Source: a virus
Virus record (IMG/VR): IMGVR_UViG_3300021961_000054
Location: 1-64,000 of that record
Strand: one strand, 5' to 3'
DNA length: 64,000 nucleotides
In this document: one piece after another, positions 1-8,158 of the stretch
Layout of the letters: every line of letters starts with the position of its first letter
Numbering within the stretch: position 1 is the stretch's first letter
Program-made: the position numbers and the translations under genes
Notes under the pieces: model-generated
Seen by the model: only the letters and a program-made list of their open reading frames with translations
Told to the model about the DNA's origin: nothing
The model's database searches: none

Positions 1-2
1 GA

Positions 3-3000
3 AGTGGACTAGATTTAGGAAGTGTATCGTCAGAAGAATATAAAACTTTTAGGTCTACTTTAGAAAAAGAAATCCTTAACGCCAATAGTTTAAAAGACTA
101 TGAAGGGTTAATATATTTTACAGGTGCTGGGTCATTCTTAGATCAAATAAAAAAAATCGAAGAAAAATTCTTAACCAAACGACAGGAGGTCGAAGAAGGA
201 CTAACAAACCAAATAAAAGAACAATTCCAAAACAAAAATAATGGTCTAGGATTCCAACCAACAATGAGGAATGTTATGGCCGTATTTTTTGCTCAAGGTG
301 AAGCCTTTTTAAGAATGTTAGATGATGTTCACGAAAAAGCTTGGAGTATTAGGGATGATGAAAATAGAAAAAAAGCGATATACAATACAAGCACCTCAGC
401 ACCAAGTGTTGATTATGTCGACTCAGATACCAACGCACCAATATACCCATGGCCACAAGTAATTGGTGAAGTATTAGAGGAAGGTAAAGAAAAGTATGTT
501 TTAAAATATCCAGGAGATGAGGATATAGCAACAAAGATAAACGCATATGTCCCTGAAATTTGGCCAGAGGTACAGTTTGTCGAGGAGTATTTGAAAGGAC
601 TAACAGAAAAAGCCGCACCAGTTTTTGAGGATAATAGTACCGGTAATTTTATAAATAAACCAGATAGGTTTAGCTTTAACGCTATTGAATTTACAATTGG
701 CAATGATGTCTACCAAAACACAGAAGAGGCTAAGTTTTTCTATGAAATTTATGAAAGAATGTATTTAAATTCATTCTATTCTAAAATGAATAGAGATAGT
801 ATTAAACAATATGCTATTAATAATTTTATATCAGAATCTGAAACATTAGATATCGTAAAAGCACTTGGGACGAACAACCCATTTTTAACAAAAAAGTTAA
901 AGGAGTATAATGTTACAGAAAATTATTTAGGGTTTTTAAGACACATCTCAAATCAAGGACAAGGTGTATCATGGCAAAATTATATTAGAGGTGAGTTTAA
1001 TACACCATACATAACTAATGATATAAACAATTCATTCTTATTTTATAAAGGAAGTATTTTAGATGATAATAAAGCATTACCAAATTTATCATTAAAAAAT
1101 GAAGACCAAGTAATTAATTATTTTGGAGAAACAAGTGTTAATGATAATTTTGATTTTACAGACGTATATCCATTAACAAACATTACTTGGTGTAATCAGT
1201 ACTTAGCTAATGGTAGTACACTTCAGTCAGAGGCCGACATTTTTAGAACTAGTACAACATTAGAGTATAACACACCAATAAAGCTAGTTAAAAATAAAGA
1301 TTTATATCCAATAACTAATTTTAATTACAAATCAAACGTATTTAACCAAACACCAAATACACAGAATTTAAAAACTTTTTATGATAATAGATCAATACCA
1401 ACACAATACGTAACAGAAGGTGATGTTTATTATGATGGGTATAGTGGTGAATTAAGTGAAACACAAACAACATCAATATTAAACACACCAATATTTATAA
1501 ATGCGATACAAGAAGGTGTTAATAATTATATGTATAATTCTGAAAATTCAGATAGTAATTATCCATATACAACAGCCGCATACGTCTTTTTAAATAGTTT
1601 ACCATTAGCAACATTAAGGGATAAATATAAAGAATATAATGAGAATGGAACTGCAACACCAAAAGGATATATATTACCATCGTTATTAAAGTTTGGAGCG
1701 ATACATGAATTACCATATGCGTGGGTACTTAGATATGGGTCAATATGGCATAGGTATAAAAAATACAAAGAAACTAATGAGGATATTCTAGATAATGTTT
1801 GGAAAAATACTGATTTTATCAAAAACTACGACCCATTCTATAGCGCGACAACAACACAATATAATATAAATCTTAATGGTGAACAATATGATATAGTATT
1901 AAATGATACTATCACAAATGCTGGGCTTGATAAAGAAACTATAAATACTGGGTTTTATCCAAAGCTAATTAATGATTTTAATTATTTCTTACAAGGTAAA
2001 AAACTATTTAAAGAAACTACAAAAATAACAGGAACATATTTTGTTAGTGGCGATATATTAGAGGTTGTTACAATAAACTACCCAGCTTTAGAACCAAATT
2101 TAATATTATCTAGTAGTACTTTTGATTTAGGAACAAAAATAGTTTCACAAGTAAGTGGAACACAAGGAGGTGTTGGTACATATATAATAACACCATCACA
2201 ATCAGTCAATGTTCAAATCCCCGCTTTACCAGTAAATTTTGTTGTTACAAATAAAGAAACTGGAGGGTATGGATCACAAACAATCCAAGACACTATAGAT
2301 AGTAATACTTTTAAATTAATAACATCTAGTGATAATATAATAAACAAACCATTTGGTTTTGATTTATTAAATCTTAATAGTAGTTTAAACATAACACCAT
2401 GGAGTTCATTTGTTTATACCAATGATAATAATTCAGTATATCTTATGCCATCTTTAGGGTCTAGTGTAAATCAAGTAAATGATGAGTGTTTTAATATTTT
2501 TGGTAATGAAGTTATTGACGTAACAACAAACCCAGCAATACACAATGGGTCTATTAGAACATTTTGGGACGCACCAAACTATGGTTATTTTGATGTTACT
2601 AATTTACAAAAACCAGGTCCAGATCAGTATTTAAGAGAAATTTTTAATGACGATGAAGAACAACAAAATTTTGGATTATTTAGTACACAAGATAATTATA
2701 GTACTATAAGTGAGTTATTAACAACATTTTCATCTGACGTTTTAGACAAATTTGAAACACAGTTTTTATATTTTAGTAAATCAATTTATGACTTTGAAAG
2801 TAATCTATCACCAAGAGCAACTGACTTTAGAATTGAGGAGACTTATGAAAACTTCCAAGGACTAATGAGAGAGATGTTTAAAATAGATGAGAACATTACT
2901 AATGAGTCTGGAACACCACTTATTGATGAATTAAAAGAAAAACAAAAACAAAAAATACAAAAAACATTAGATAATTTTATTAATTACACAGTTGTTTTTA

Positions 3001-5162
3001 AACAGGGAAATCCATCTAACTTTGATAAAAGACTATTTTATTCCTTTTCTAATAAGTCTATTATTAATCCATATACATTTAATAATTATACACCAGGAAC
3101 TTTACCATCTTTAGGTGGAACAATAACTTTAGCACAATCTAAAACACAATACCCTGAAACTTGGGCAGCATTAGAAACCTATGTTGGATTTTCAGAAATT
3201 TTAGAACTACAATATAAAGACACAGGATCTTATATCACAGACTTTTTTATTGATAATAATATTGAGTTTAGTGTTAATAACATCAAAACACTTAGTCCAA
3301 TAATTAAGATATATGCAACCCAAAAATTAAAAGACCCAACACTTAATAAAAGTAAATTTTATTCATTAATGGATGAATATATTACAAAAGGTGAAGAATA
3401 TTTAAACATAATACTAAATAATACATTTACACAATTAAGACCAAAATTACCAGATGTTAAAGTAACTCCATCTAGTGAAGGTGTTAAATTTAAAGAATAT
3501 AGTGGAGACCTTAGTAGATATGAAATGTGGGATATGTTTAAATCTATTAATGATAAATGGATATCGGGAGCCGATTTAAAAACTAAAACATTATTTGAAG
3601 ATATATTAATTCTTGATAGGGCTAGTAGAGACGTTGGAGATAAAGTTTTTGTTGATATATTTAAACTACAAAATCTAATCTCATCTTCTAACTACAACAA
3701 TAGAATGTTAGGTATTATTGAAGGCATTTTTGTAGATAATAGGTTTAAGTCATTTATACTACCTTCTTATGCTAATTTTTATAATGTACAGGATGCTAGT
3801 AAAAACCCAACACCAAAACCAGAAGGAACGTTAGAATTTGCTAATTCATTATTTGGGACATTTTTAAATGTGGATTACAGAGATACTACTGCAAAATATA
3901 TTGGAATTTATTCATATGTACCAAGTCAACATTTAGCAATGAATGAAAATGTTGATTATAGGTATAGAGATGATGCATTTGATTTAAGAAGAGCAACTGA
4001 CAACCCATTACTTGAAAATCAAGCGGGCAAGACAAACTGGGATAAGTCAAATAAAGTTGTTGGGTTTAATGTTGATTTTGGACCTCAAAACCAACAAGTA
4101 TTCAAACAACTAGATATTTCACAAGACCCAGGGTTACCAACAGCAGAATCAGAACAAGTGGTAACACAAATGGCAAATTTGTACCGAAATAGACAAGGAT
4201 CAACACAAAGTGCTTCACTTTATAATGTTTATCGCAATAGAAGTTACAAGTGTTCAATAGATATGATGGGTAACGCATTAATACAACCAACTATGTATTT
4301 TAATTTAAGACATATACCAATGTTTAGTGGGCCATATATGATTACTAAAGTATCGCATAGAATTAACTTGAATGGTTTTGATACGACATTTGAGGGACAA
4401 CGACAACCATTTTATAGTATACCGTCTATTGATAATTTACTACAGTCATTGAGTACACAAATATTAAAATCAATAAAAGAAAGAGTTGAATCACAAGAAA
4501 AAGTTATAAATGATAGAAATACTGAAATTGCGTTAAAATCTAGCGTTGTAAATAAAGCAAACACTATAGAAGCCACATTAACACAAAATCAATCATGTCA
4601 AGAAAAACTAAACACATCGTTTACTCAATATACAAATCAAACACCAACTGAGACAACAATTACTTTTGGTAATGCGAAACAAATTATAGAAAATAGAATA
4701 AATACAATAACAACATTACCTACAGTAAACAAGGCTAAATTATTGTTATTTATAATGTCTACTATGTATATTGAAAGTGGTAAAGGACAAAAATTTGTAT
4801 CATATGATCACAATTATTCCGGAATTAGATTAGATATAAATCCATATGGAGCTGCCGCGACAACATATTTTAAAAATACATATTACTGTATTAATAGGGG
4901 TGAGATTAAAAATATTCCATATGTTTCATTTACAAATTTTGAAAATTTTGTTGATTTCTTTATCGCTAAATATCGGGATAAGATTTCATCTCTACAACTT
5001 TTTGAGGATAATGACACTCAGAACATCAAAAATATAACTAGAGCCTATGTAATTAGTTGGCCAAGTAATATTGAGGTTAAAGTTTGGGATGATTTAATTG
5101 ATAGTACAAAAGAAAAGTTACAAGAAAAAGTAAACGTTATATATCAATATTTATTACCATAA
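3..5162 (+). CDS. Baseplate hub protein (gpD/gp27-like) with C-terminal murein hydrolase-like domain, 5' partial
   Basis: The frame is open from base 3, so the true start lies before the window; 1719 residues are visible. Around visible residues 1410-1475 there is a segment typical of phage late-control gpD/gp27 hub proteins (a PTMYFNL..IP.FSGPYMITKVSH stretch, then GF.T.F.G.R). Most of the rest is unassigned. The last 150 residues resemble a glucosaminidase/lysozyme-type domain, with IESGKG near residue 1591 followed by NYSGI, like the catalytic Glu and following Asn-Gly motif of the PF01832 group. This suggests a tail hub carrying its own peptidoglycan-cutting module, as T4 gp5/gp27 do together. 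Family knowledge supports the hub role; the enzymatic activity is inference. No other T4 hub gene is visible next to it. Confidence 0.6.
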   Translation, partial: SGLDLGSVSSEEYKTFRSTLEKEILNANSLKDYEGLIYFTGAGSFLDQIKKIEEKFLTKRQEVEEGLTNQIKEQFQNKNNGLGFQPTMRNVMAVFFAQGEAFLRMLDDVHEKAWSIRDDENRKKAIYNTSTSAPSVDYVDSDTNAPIYPWPQVIGEVLEEGKEKYVLKYPGDEDIATKINAYVPEIWPEVQFVEEYLKGLTEKAAPVFEDNSTGNFINKPDRFSFNAIEFTIGNDVYQNTEEAKFFYEIYERMYLNSFYSKMNRDSIKQYAINNFISESETLDIVKALGTNNPFLTKKLKEYNVTENYLGFLRHISNQGQGVSWQNYIRGEFNTPYITNDINNSFLFYKGSILDDNKALPNLSLKNEDQVINYFGETSVNDNFDFTDVYPLTNITWCNQYLANGSTLQSEADIFRTSTTLEYNTPIKLVKNKDLYPITNFNYKSNVFNQTPNTQNLKTFYDNRSIPTQYVTEGDVYYDGYSGELSETQTTSILNTPIFINAIQEGVNNYMYNSENSDSNYPYTTAAYVFLNSLPLATLRDKYKEYNENGTATPKGYILPSLLKFGAIHELPYAWVLRYGSIWHRYKKYKETNEDILDNVWKNTDFIKNYDPFYSATTTQYNINLNGEQYDIVLNDTITNAGLDKETINTGFYPKLINDFNYFLQGKKLFKETTKITGTYFVSGDILEVVTINYPALEPNLILSSSTFDLGTKIVSQVSGTQGGVGTYIITPSQSVNVQIPALPVNFVVTNKETGGYGSQTIQDTIDSNTFKLITSSDNIINKPFGFDLLNLNSSLNITPWSSFVYTNDNNSVYLMPSLGSSVNQVNDECFNIFGNEVIDVTTNPAIHNGSIRTFWDAPNYGYFDVTNLQKPGPDQYLREIFNDDEEQQNFGLFSTQDNYSTISELLTTFSSDVLDKFETQFLYFSKSIYDFESNLSPRATDFRIEETYENFQGLMREMFKIDENITNESGTPLIDELKEKQKQKIQKTLDNFINYTVVFKQGNPSNFDKRLFYSFSNKSIINPYTFNNYTPGTLPSLGGTITLAQSKTQYPETWAALETYVGFSEILELQYKDTGSYITDFFIDNNIEFSVNNIKTLSPIIKIYATQKLKDPTLNKSKFYSLMDEYITKGEEYLNIILNNTFTQLRPKLPDVKVTPSSEGVKFKEYSGDLSRYEMWDMFKSINDKWISGADLKTKTLFEDILILDRASRDVGDKVFVDIFKLQNLISSSNYNNRMLGIIEGIFVDNRFKSFILPSYANFYNVQDASKNPTPKPEGTLEFANSLFGTFLNVDYRDTTAKYIGIYSYVPSQHLAMNENVDYRYRDDAFDLRRATDNPLLENQAGKTNWDKSNKVVGFNVDFGPQNQQVFKQLDISQDPGLPTAESEQVVTQMANLYRNRQGSTQSASLYNVYRNRSYKCSIDMMGNALIQPTMYFNLRHIPMFSGPYMITKVSHRINLNGFDTTFEGQRQPFYSIPSIDNLLQSLSTQILKSIKERVESQEKVINDRNTEIALKSSVVNKANTIEATLTQNQSCQEKLNTSFTQYTNQTPTETTITFGNAKQIIENRINTITTLPTVNKAKLLLFIMSTMYIESGKGQKFVSYDHNYSGIRLDINPYGAAATTYFKNTYYCINRGEIKNIPYVSFTNFENFVDFFIAKYRDKISSLQLFEDNDTQNIKNITRAYVISWPSNIEVKVWDDLIDSTKEKLQEKVNVIYQYLLP

Positions 5163-5180
5163 AAACCTTTTTTTGGTTTT
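5162..5180 (+). terminator. Weak hairpin after the hub gene
   Basis: AAAACC and GGTTTT pair around a seven-T loop directly after the hub stop codon. The stem is only 6 bp and AT-rich, so termination would be weak. Confidence 0.35.
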
Positions 5181-5185
5181 ACTAA

Positions 5186-5192
5186 TATTTAT
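5186..5192 (+). promoter_or_regulatory. TATTTAT late-type promoter motif
   Basis: TATTTAT lies 12 nt before the next start codon. The same heptamer precedes most structural and lysis genes in the window, so I read it as the -7 element of a late promoter class. No -33 element is obvious. Confidence 0.45.
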
Positions 5193-5204
5193 AAATAAAA
5201 TGTT

Positions 5205-5432
5205 ATGAGTAATACAAAAGCAATTTTAGATCAATATCTAGGTAAAGATACTAGAATCACAGAAAAAGACGCAGGAAATGGGTTTAAGGAAGTTTGTGAT
5301 TTAGATACTGGTGATTGTTATACTGTTAGACTAAAAGATGGTTTAATTGAAAGAGTTGACAACACTATGAGACAATTTAAAAAAGTTCAGGTTGAAACAA
5401 AATCTGGGATAAAAACATTATTAAATGGTTAA
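5205..5432 (+). CDS. Small conserved-looking protein of unknown function
   Basis: 75 residues, soluble, mixed charge, with no signal peptide or membrane segment. It contains an EVCDLDTGDCYTVRLKDG stretch that looks like a small beta-rich fold, with two cysteines five residues apart. It follows a TATTTAT motif and is immediately followed by the acidic protein at 5434. I do not recognise a family. The position after the hub gene and the late-type motif suggest a virion or assembly role. Confidence 0.6.
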   Translation: MSNTKAILDQYLGKDTRITEKDAGNGFKEVCDLDTGDCYTVRLKDGLIERVDNTMRQFKKVQVETKSGIKTLLNG

Positions 5433-5433
5433 G

Positions 5434-6114
5434 ATGGGTTTAGATAAAAAAATTCTAGAAGAAATTACAAGATATAATAGGATTAATACCTATATCATGG
5501 AACAAGACGCACCGCTTGGCGATCTTCCACCACCACCAGGAGGTGAAGCTCCAGTTGGAGAATTAGGTGACGCACCACCAGCAGAAGGGGCGCCGCCACC
5601 AGCAGAAGGCGCGGCAACAACTCCACCACCAGCGCCAGAAACCGCAGAACCTATTGACATTAAAAATGATGAAGATGTTGAAGAGGTTGATGCTGAAGAA
5701 GAAGAAGAAGGTGGTGAAGATGAGGAATTAGATATTACAGATTTAGTTGACACACAAAAAAGTATGTCAGAAAAACAAGAAGAATATTTTGATAATTTAT
5801 TTTCACAACTATCAAACCTAGAACAGAAACTTGGTGATATGGATGAGTTAGTTAATAAAATTAATTCACTTGAAAGTAAAATTAGTGAATTAAAACCAAA
5901 AACACCTAAAGAAAAATTAGAATTAAGAAGCTTAGATTCCGGACCATTTAATCAAAAATTATCCGACTTTTTTACAGATAAAGAAGATGAGATGAAACAA
6001 AGTGGTAAAAATGATTATGTTTTAACCAGTGATGAGGTTGAGGAATATTCACCGGAAGAAATCAAAAGATCTTTTATTAATTATGATGAAGATAATGACA
6101 ATAATATGATGTGA
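5434..6114 (+). CDS. Acidic Pro-rich protein with coiled coil; possible prohead/internal protein
   Basis: About 226 residues from the ATG at 5434, one base after the previous stop. An in-frame ATG at 5425 overlaps that gene and seems less likely. The N-terminus is basic-amphipathic and ends in YIMEQ. Then come a Pro/Ala/Gly-rich stretch (residues about 25-70), a run of Asp/Glu (about 75-100) and a predicted coiled coil (about 110-155). The I-x-E-Q sequence matches the (I/L)-x-E site preferred by T4-type prohead proteases, so this could be a cleaved core or internal protein; that is inference. A strong terminator follows. Confidence 0.6.
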   Translation: MGLDKKILEEITRYNRINTYIMEQDAPLGDLPPPPGGEAPVGELGDAPPAEGAPPPAEGAATTPPPAPETAEPIDIKNDEDVEEVDAEEEEEGGEDEELDITDLVDTQKSMSEKQEEYFDNLFSQLSNLEQKLGDMDELVNKINSLESKISELKPKTPKEKLELRSLDSGPFNQKLSDFFTDKEDEMKQSGKNDYVLTSDEVEEYSPEEIKRSFINYDEDNDNNMM

Positions 6115-6120
6115 TTTTTA

Positions 6121-6147
6121 GAGGGGAAAAATTTCCCCTCATTTTTA
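6121..6147 (+). terminator. Rho-independent terminator
   Basis: The palindrome GAGGGGAAAAATTTCCCCTC is followed by ATTTTT. It closes the late-type block before the SSB gene. Confidence 0.85.
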
Positions 6148-6158
6148 AACTTTATTTA

Positions 6159-6189
6159 TTGACTGCGACAAAAAAATAACTTATATTTT
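6159..6189 (+). promoter_or_regulatory. Host-like early/middle promoter before the SSB gene
   Basis: TTG at 6159-6161 and TATATTTT at 6182-6189 are separated by 20 nt. This fits the Bacteroidota vegetative pattern (TTTG, about 19-20 nt, TAnnTTTG) apart from the last base. Confidence 0.5.
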
Positions 6190-6221
6190 CTATTGTAAAC
6201 TTTTAAAAACAAATACATAAT

Positions 6222-7082
6222 ATGGCGACAAACAATGTTTTAGATGCGGTTTTGGCTCAGTATGAAAGCTCAAAACAAAGTGGTTCTTCTTCCACTTCAA
6301 AAATGTCACAAGAAGAAAGAATGAAAAAGTATTTCGCTGCAATTCTATCAAAGGATGAAAAGCAAGGACAGCGAAGAGTTAGAATTCTACCAACAGTAGA
6401 TGGGTCATCACCATTTAAAGAAGTTTGGTTTCACGAACTTTATATTGATGGTAAATGGCAAAAATTCTACGATCCAGGAAAGAATGATAACGAACAATCT
6501 CCACTTAACGAAGTTTATGAAGAACTTATGTCAACAGGAAAAGATTCTGATAAAGAGTTGGCAAAACAATATAAAGCAAGAAAGTTTTATATCGTTAAAG
6601 TAATTGACAGAGACAAAGAAGAAGACGGACCAAAGTTTTGGAGGTTTAAACACAACTACAAGCAAGAAGGAATTTTTGATAAAATTATTCCTATCTACAA
6701 AGCTAAAGGAGATGTTGCAGACCCAGAAAAAGGGAGAGACCTAATCCTAGAGCTTACAAAAGCAAAAACACCAAAAGGTGCAATTTACACTGTAATCCAA
6801 ACGGTAATGTATGACGATCCAGCTCCAGTACACACAGATGAAGAAACAATGAACACTTGGGTTAATGATGAATTAACTTGGGAAGATGTATACTCTAAAA
6901 AACCAATTGAGTATCTTGAAGCAATCGCAAGAGGTGAAACACCAAGATGGGACTCTGACGCAGGTAAGTATGTGTATGGGGACTCAAGTGAAGCTGAAAT
7001 CACTATTGGTGGAAACAAAAAACAAGAAACTGTTCTTGATCCACAAGTAAATGATGACGTTGATGATGAACTACCATTCTAA
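6222..7082 (+). CDS. 32: gp32-like single-stranded DNA-binding protein
   Basis: 286 residues, close to T4 gp32 (301). It has a low-complexity N-terminus, a basic KYFAAILSKDEKQGQRRVRI segment where gp32 has its OB-fold entry, and aromatic-rich strands (EVWFHELYIDGKW, FWRFKHNY). The C-terminal tail is acidic and ends DDELPF. Unlike T4 gp32 it has no cysteine at all, so the zinc site is absent. Its place directly before uvsX and close to gp41 supports a role coating ssDNA during replication and recombination. The DDELPF end resembles the bacterial SSB tip (DDDIPF) that recruits partner proteins. It has its own promoter and terminator on each side. Confidence 0.8.
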   Translation: MATNNVLDAVLAQYESSKQSGSSSTSKMSQEERMKKYFAAILSKDEKQGQRRVRILPTVDGSSPFKEVWFHELYIDGKWQKFYDPGKNDNEQSPLNEVYEELMSTGKDSDKELAKQYKARKFYIVKVIDRDKEEDGPKFWRFKHNYKQEGIFDKIIPIYKAKGDVADPEKGRDLILELTKAKTPKGAIYTVIQTVMYDDPAPVHTDEETMNTWVNDELTWEDVYSKKPIEYLEAIARGETPRWDSDAGKYVYGDSSEAEITIGGNKKQETVLDPQVNDDVDDELPF

Positions 7083-7097
7083 ATCTTATTAAAATAG

Positions 7098-7133
7098 TGT
7101 GGATATATTAATTACAATGTATCCACATTTTCT
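7098..7133 (+). terminator. Terminator between SSB gene and uvsX, overlapping a -7-like element
   Basis: TGTGGATA (7098-7105) pairs with TATCCACA (7120-7127), followed by TTTTCTT. A TATATTTT sequence at 7134-7141 just after it could start uvsX transcription, but no -33 element is clear. Confidence 0.6.
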
Positions 7134-7153
7134 TATATTTTTAAAAAAAACAT

Positions 7154-8158
7154 ATGGCAATAAAGAAAAATGATTTTAGTTCGGTTAAGAAAAAATTTTC
7201 ATCTGAAGCTAAATACAAACAACAAAAATATTTTGATCTTGGTTCTGAATTTTTAGACGCTGTTGGACTACCAGGACCTGCAATTGGACATATTAATATG
7301 TTCTTAGGTCATTCAGATACCGGAAAAACAACAGCACTTGTAAAAACTGCAGTTGACGCACAAAAGAAAGGAACATTACCTGTTTTTATTATCACGGAAC
7401 AAAAATGGTCGTTTGATCACGCTAAGTTAATGGGATTTGAATGTGAAGAAGTTGTTGATGAAGAAACTGGAGAACTTGATTGGGATGGATTCTTTATATT
7501 TAATAACAATTTTGAATACATTGAACAAATCACAGAATACATTAATGATATGTTAGACGCACAAGAAAAGGGTGAATTAGATTATAATTTATTATTTTTA
7601 TGGGATTCGGTTGGTTCAGTACCATGTAAAATGACTTACGAAGGTAAGGGTGGTAAACAACATAACGCATCAGTACTTGCGGATAAAATTGGTATGGGAA
7701 TTAACCAAAGGATTTCTGGGTCTAGAAAAACTAGCACTAAATATGAAAACACTTTAGTAATCGTTAACCAACCTTGGGTTGAATTACCAGACAATCCATT
7801 TGGACAACCAAAAATTAAAGCAAAAGGTGGTGAGGCAATTTGGTTAAATTCATCTTTAGTATTTTTGTTTGGTAATCAAAAAGGTGCTGGAACTACAAAA
7901 ATTACAGCAACAAAAGACAAGAGAACTGTTAAATTCGCATCAAGAACAAAAGTATCTGTAATGAAAAACCACATCAACGGACTTGGATTTGAAGATGGTA
8001 AAATTATTGTAACTCCACATGGATTTTTAGCGGGTAAAGACGCAGCGGAGGAGAAAAAATCAATTGAGGAATACAAAAAAGAAAATGCAGATTATTGGAA
8101 AAATATTATTGGAACAGAAGGTGATTTCGATTTAAAAGAAGAAAAGGTTTATGAATAA
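7154..8158 (+). CDS. uvsX: UvsX/RecA-like recombinase
   Basis: 334 residues. The Walker A motif is GHSDTGKTT (residues 52-60). A Walker B-like LLFLWDSVGS lies near residue 150, and the central region has the QR/GGEAIWL-type features of RecA-fold strand-exchange proteins. UvsX forms filaments on ssDNA and drives recombination-dependent replication. The gene follows the SSB gene and its stop overlaps the methyltransferase start by 8 nt, implying translational coupling. It is somewhat shorter than T4 UvsX (391 residues), mainly at the ends. Confidence 0.85.
   Translation: MAIKKNDFSSVKKKFSSEAKYKQQKYFDLGSEFLDAVGLPGPAIGHINMFLGHSDTGKTTALVKTAVDAQKKGTLPVFIITEQKWSFDHAKLMGFECEEVVDEETGELDWDGFFIFNNNFEYIEQITEYINDMLDAQEKGELDYNLLFLWDSVGSVPCKMTYEGKGGKQHNASVLADKIGMGINQRISGSRKTSTKYENTLVIVNQPWVELPDNPFGQPKIKAKGGEAIWLNSSLVFLFGNQKGAGTTKITATKDKRTVKFASRTKVSVMKNHINGLGFEDGKIIVTPHGFLAGKDAAEEKKSIEEYKKENADYWKNIIGTEGDFDLKEEKVYE

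Noticed and set aside
5490-5753. Long antisense frame rich in Ser, Pro and Gly.
   Set aside because: It is the mirror of the Pro/Ala/Glu-rich coding stretch of the + strand gene and has no start context or neighbours.
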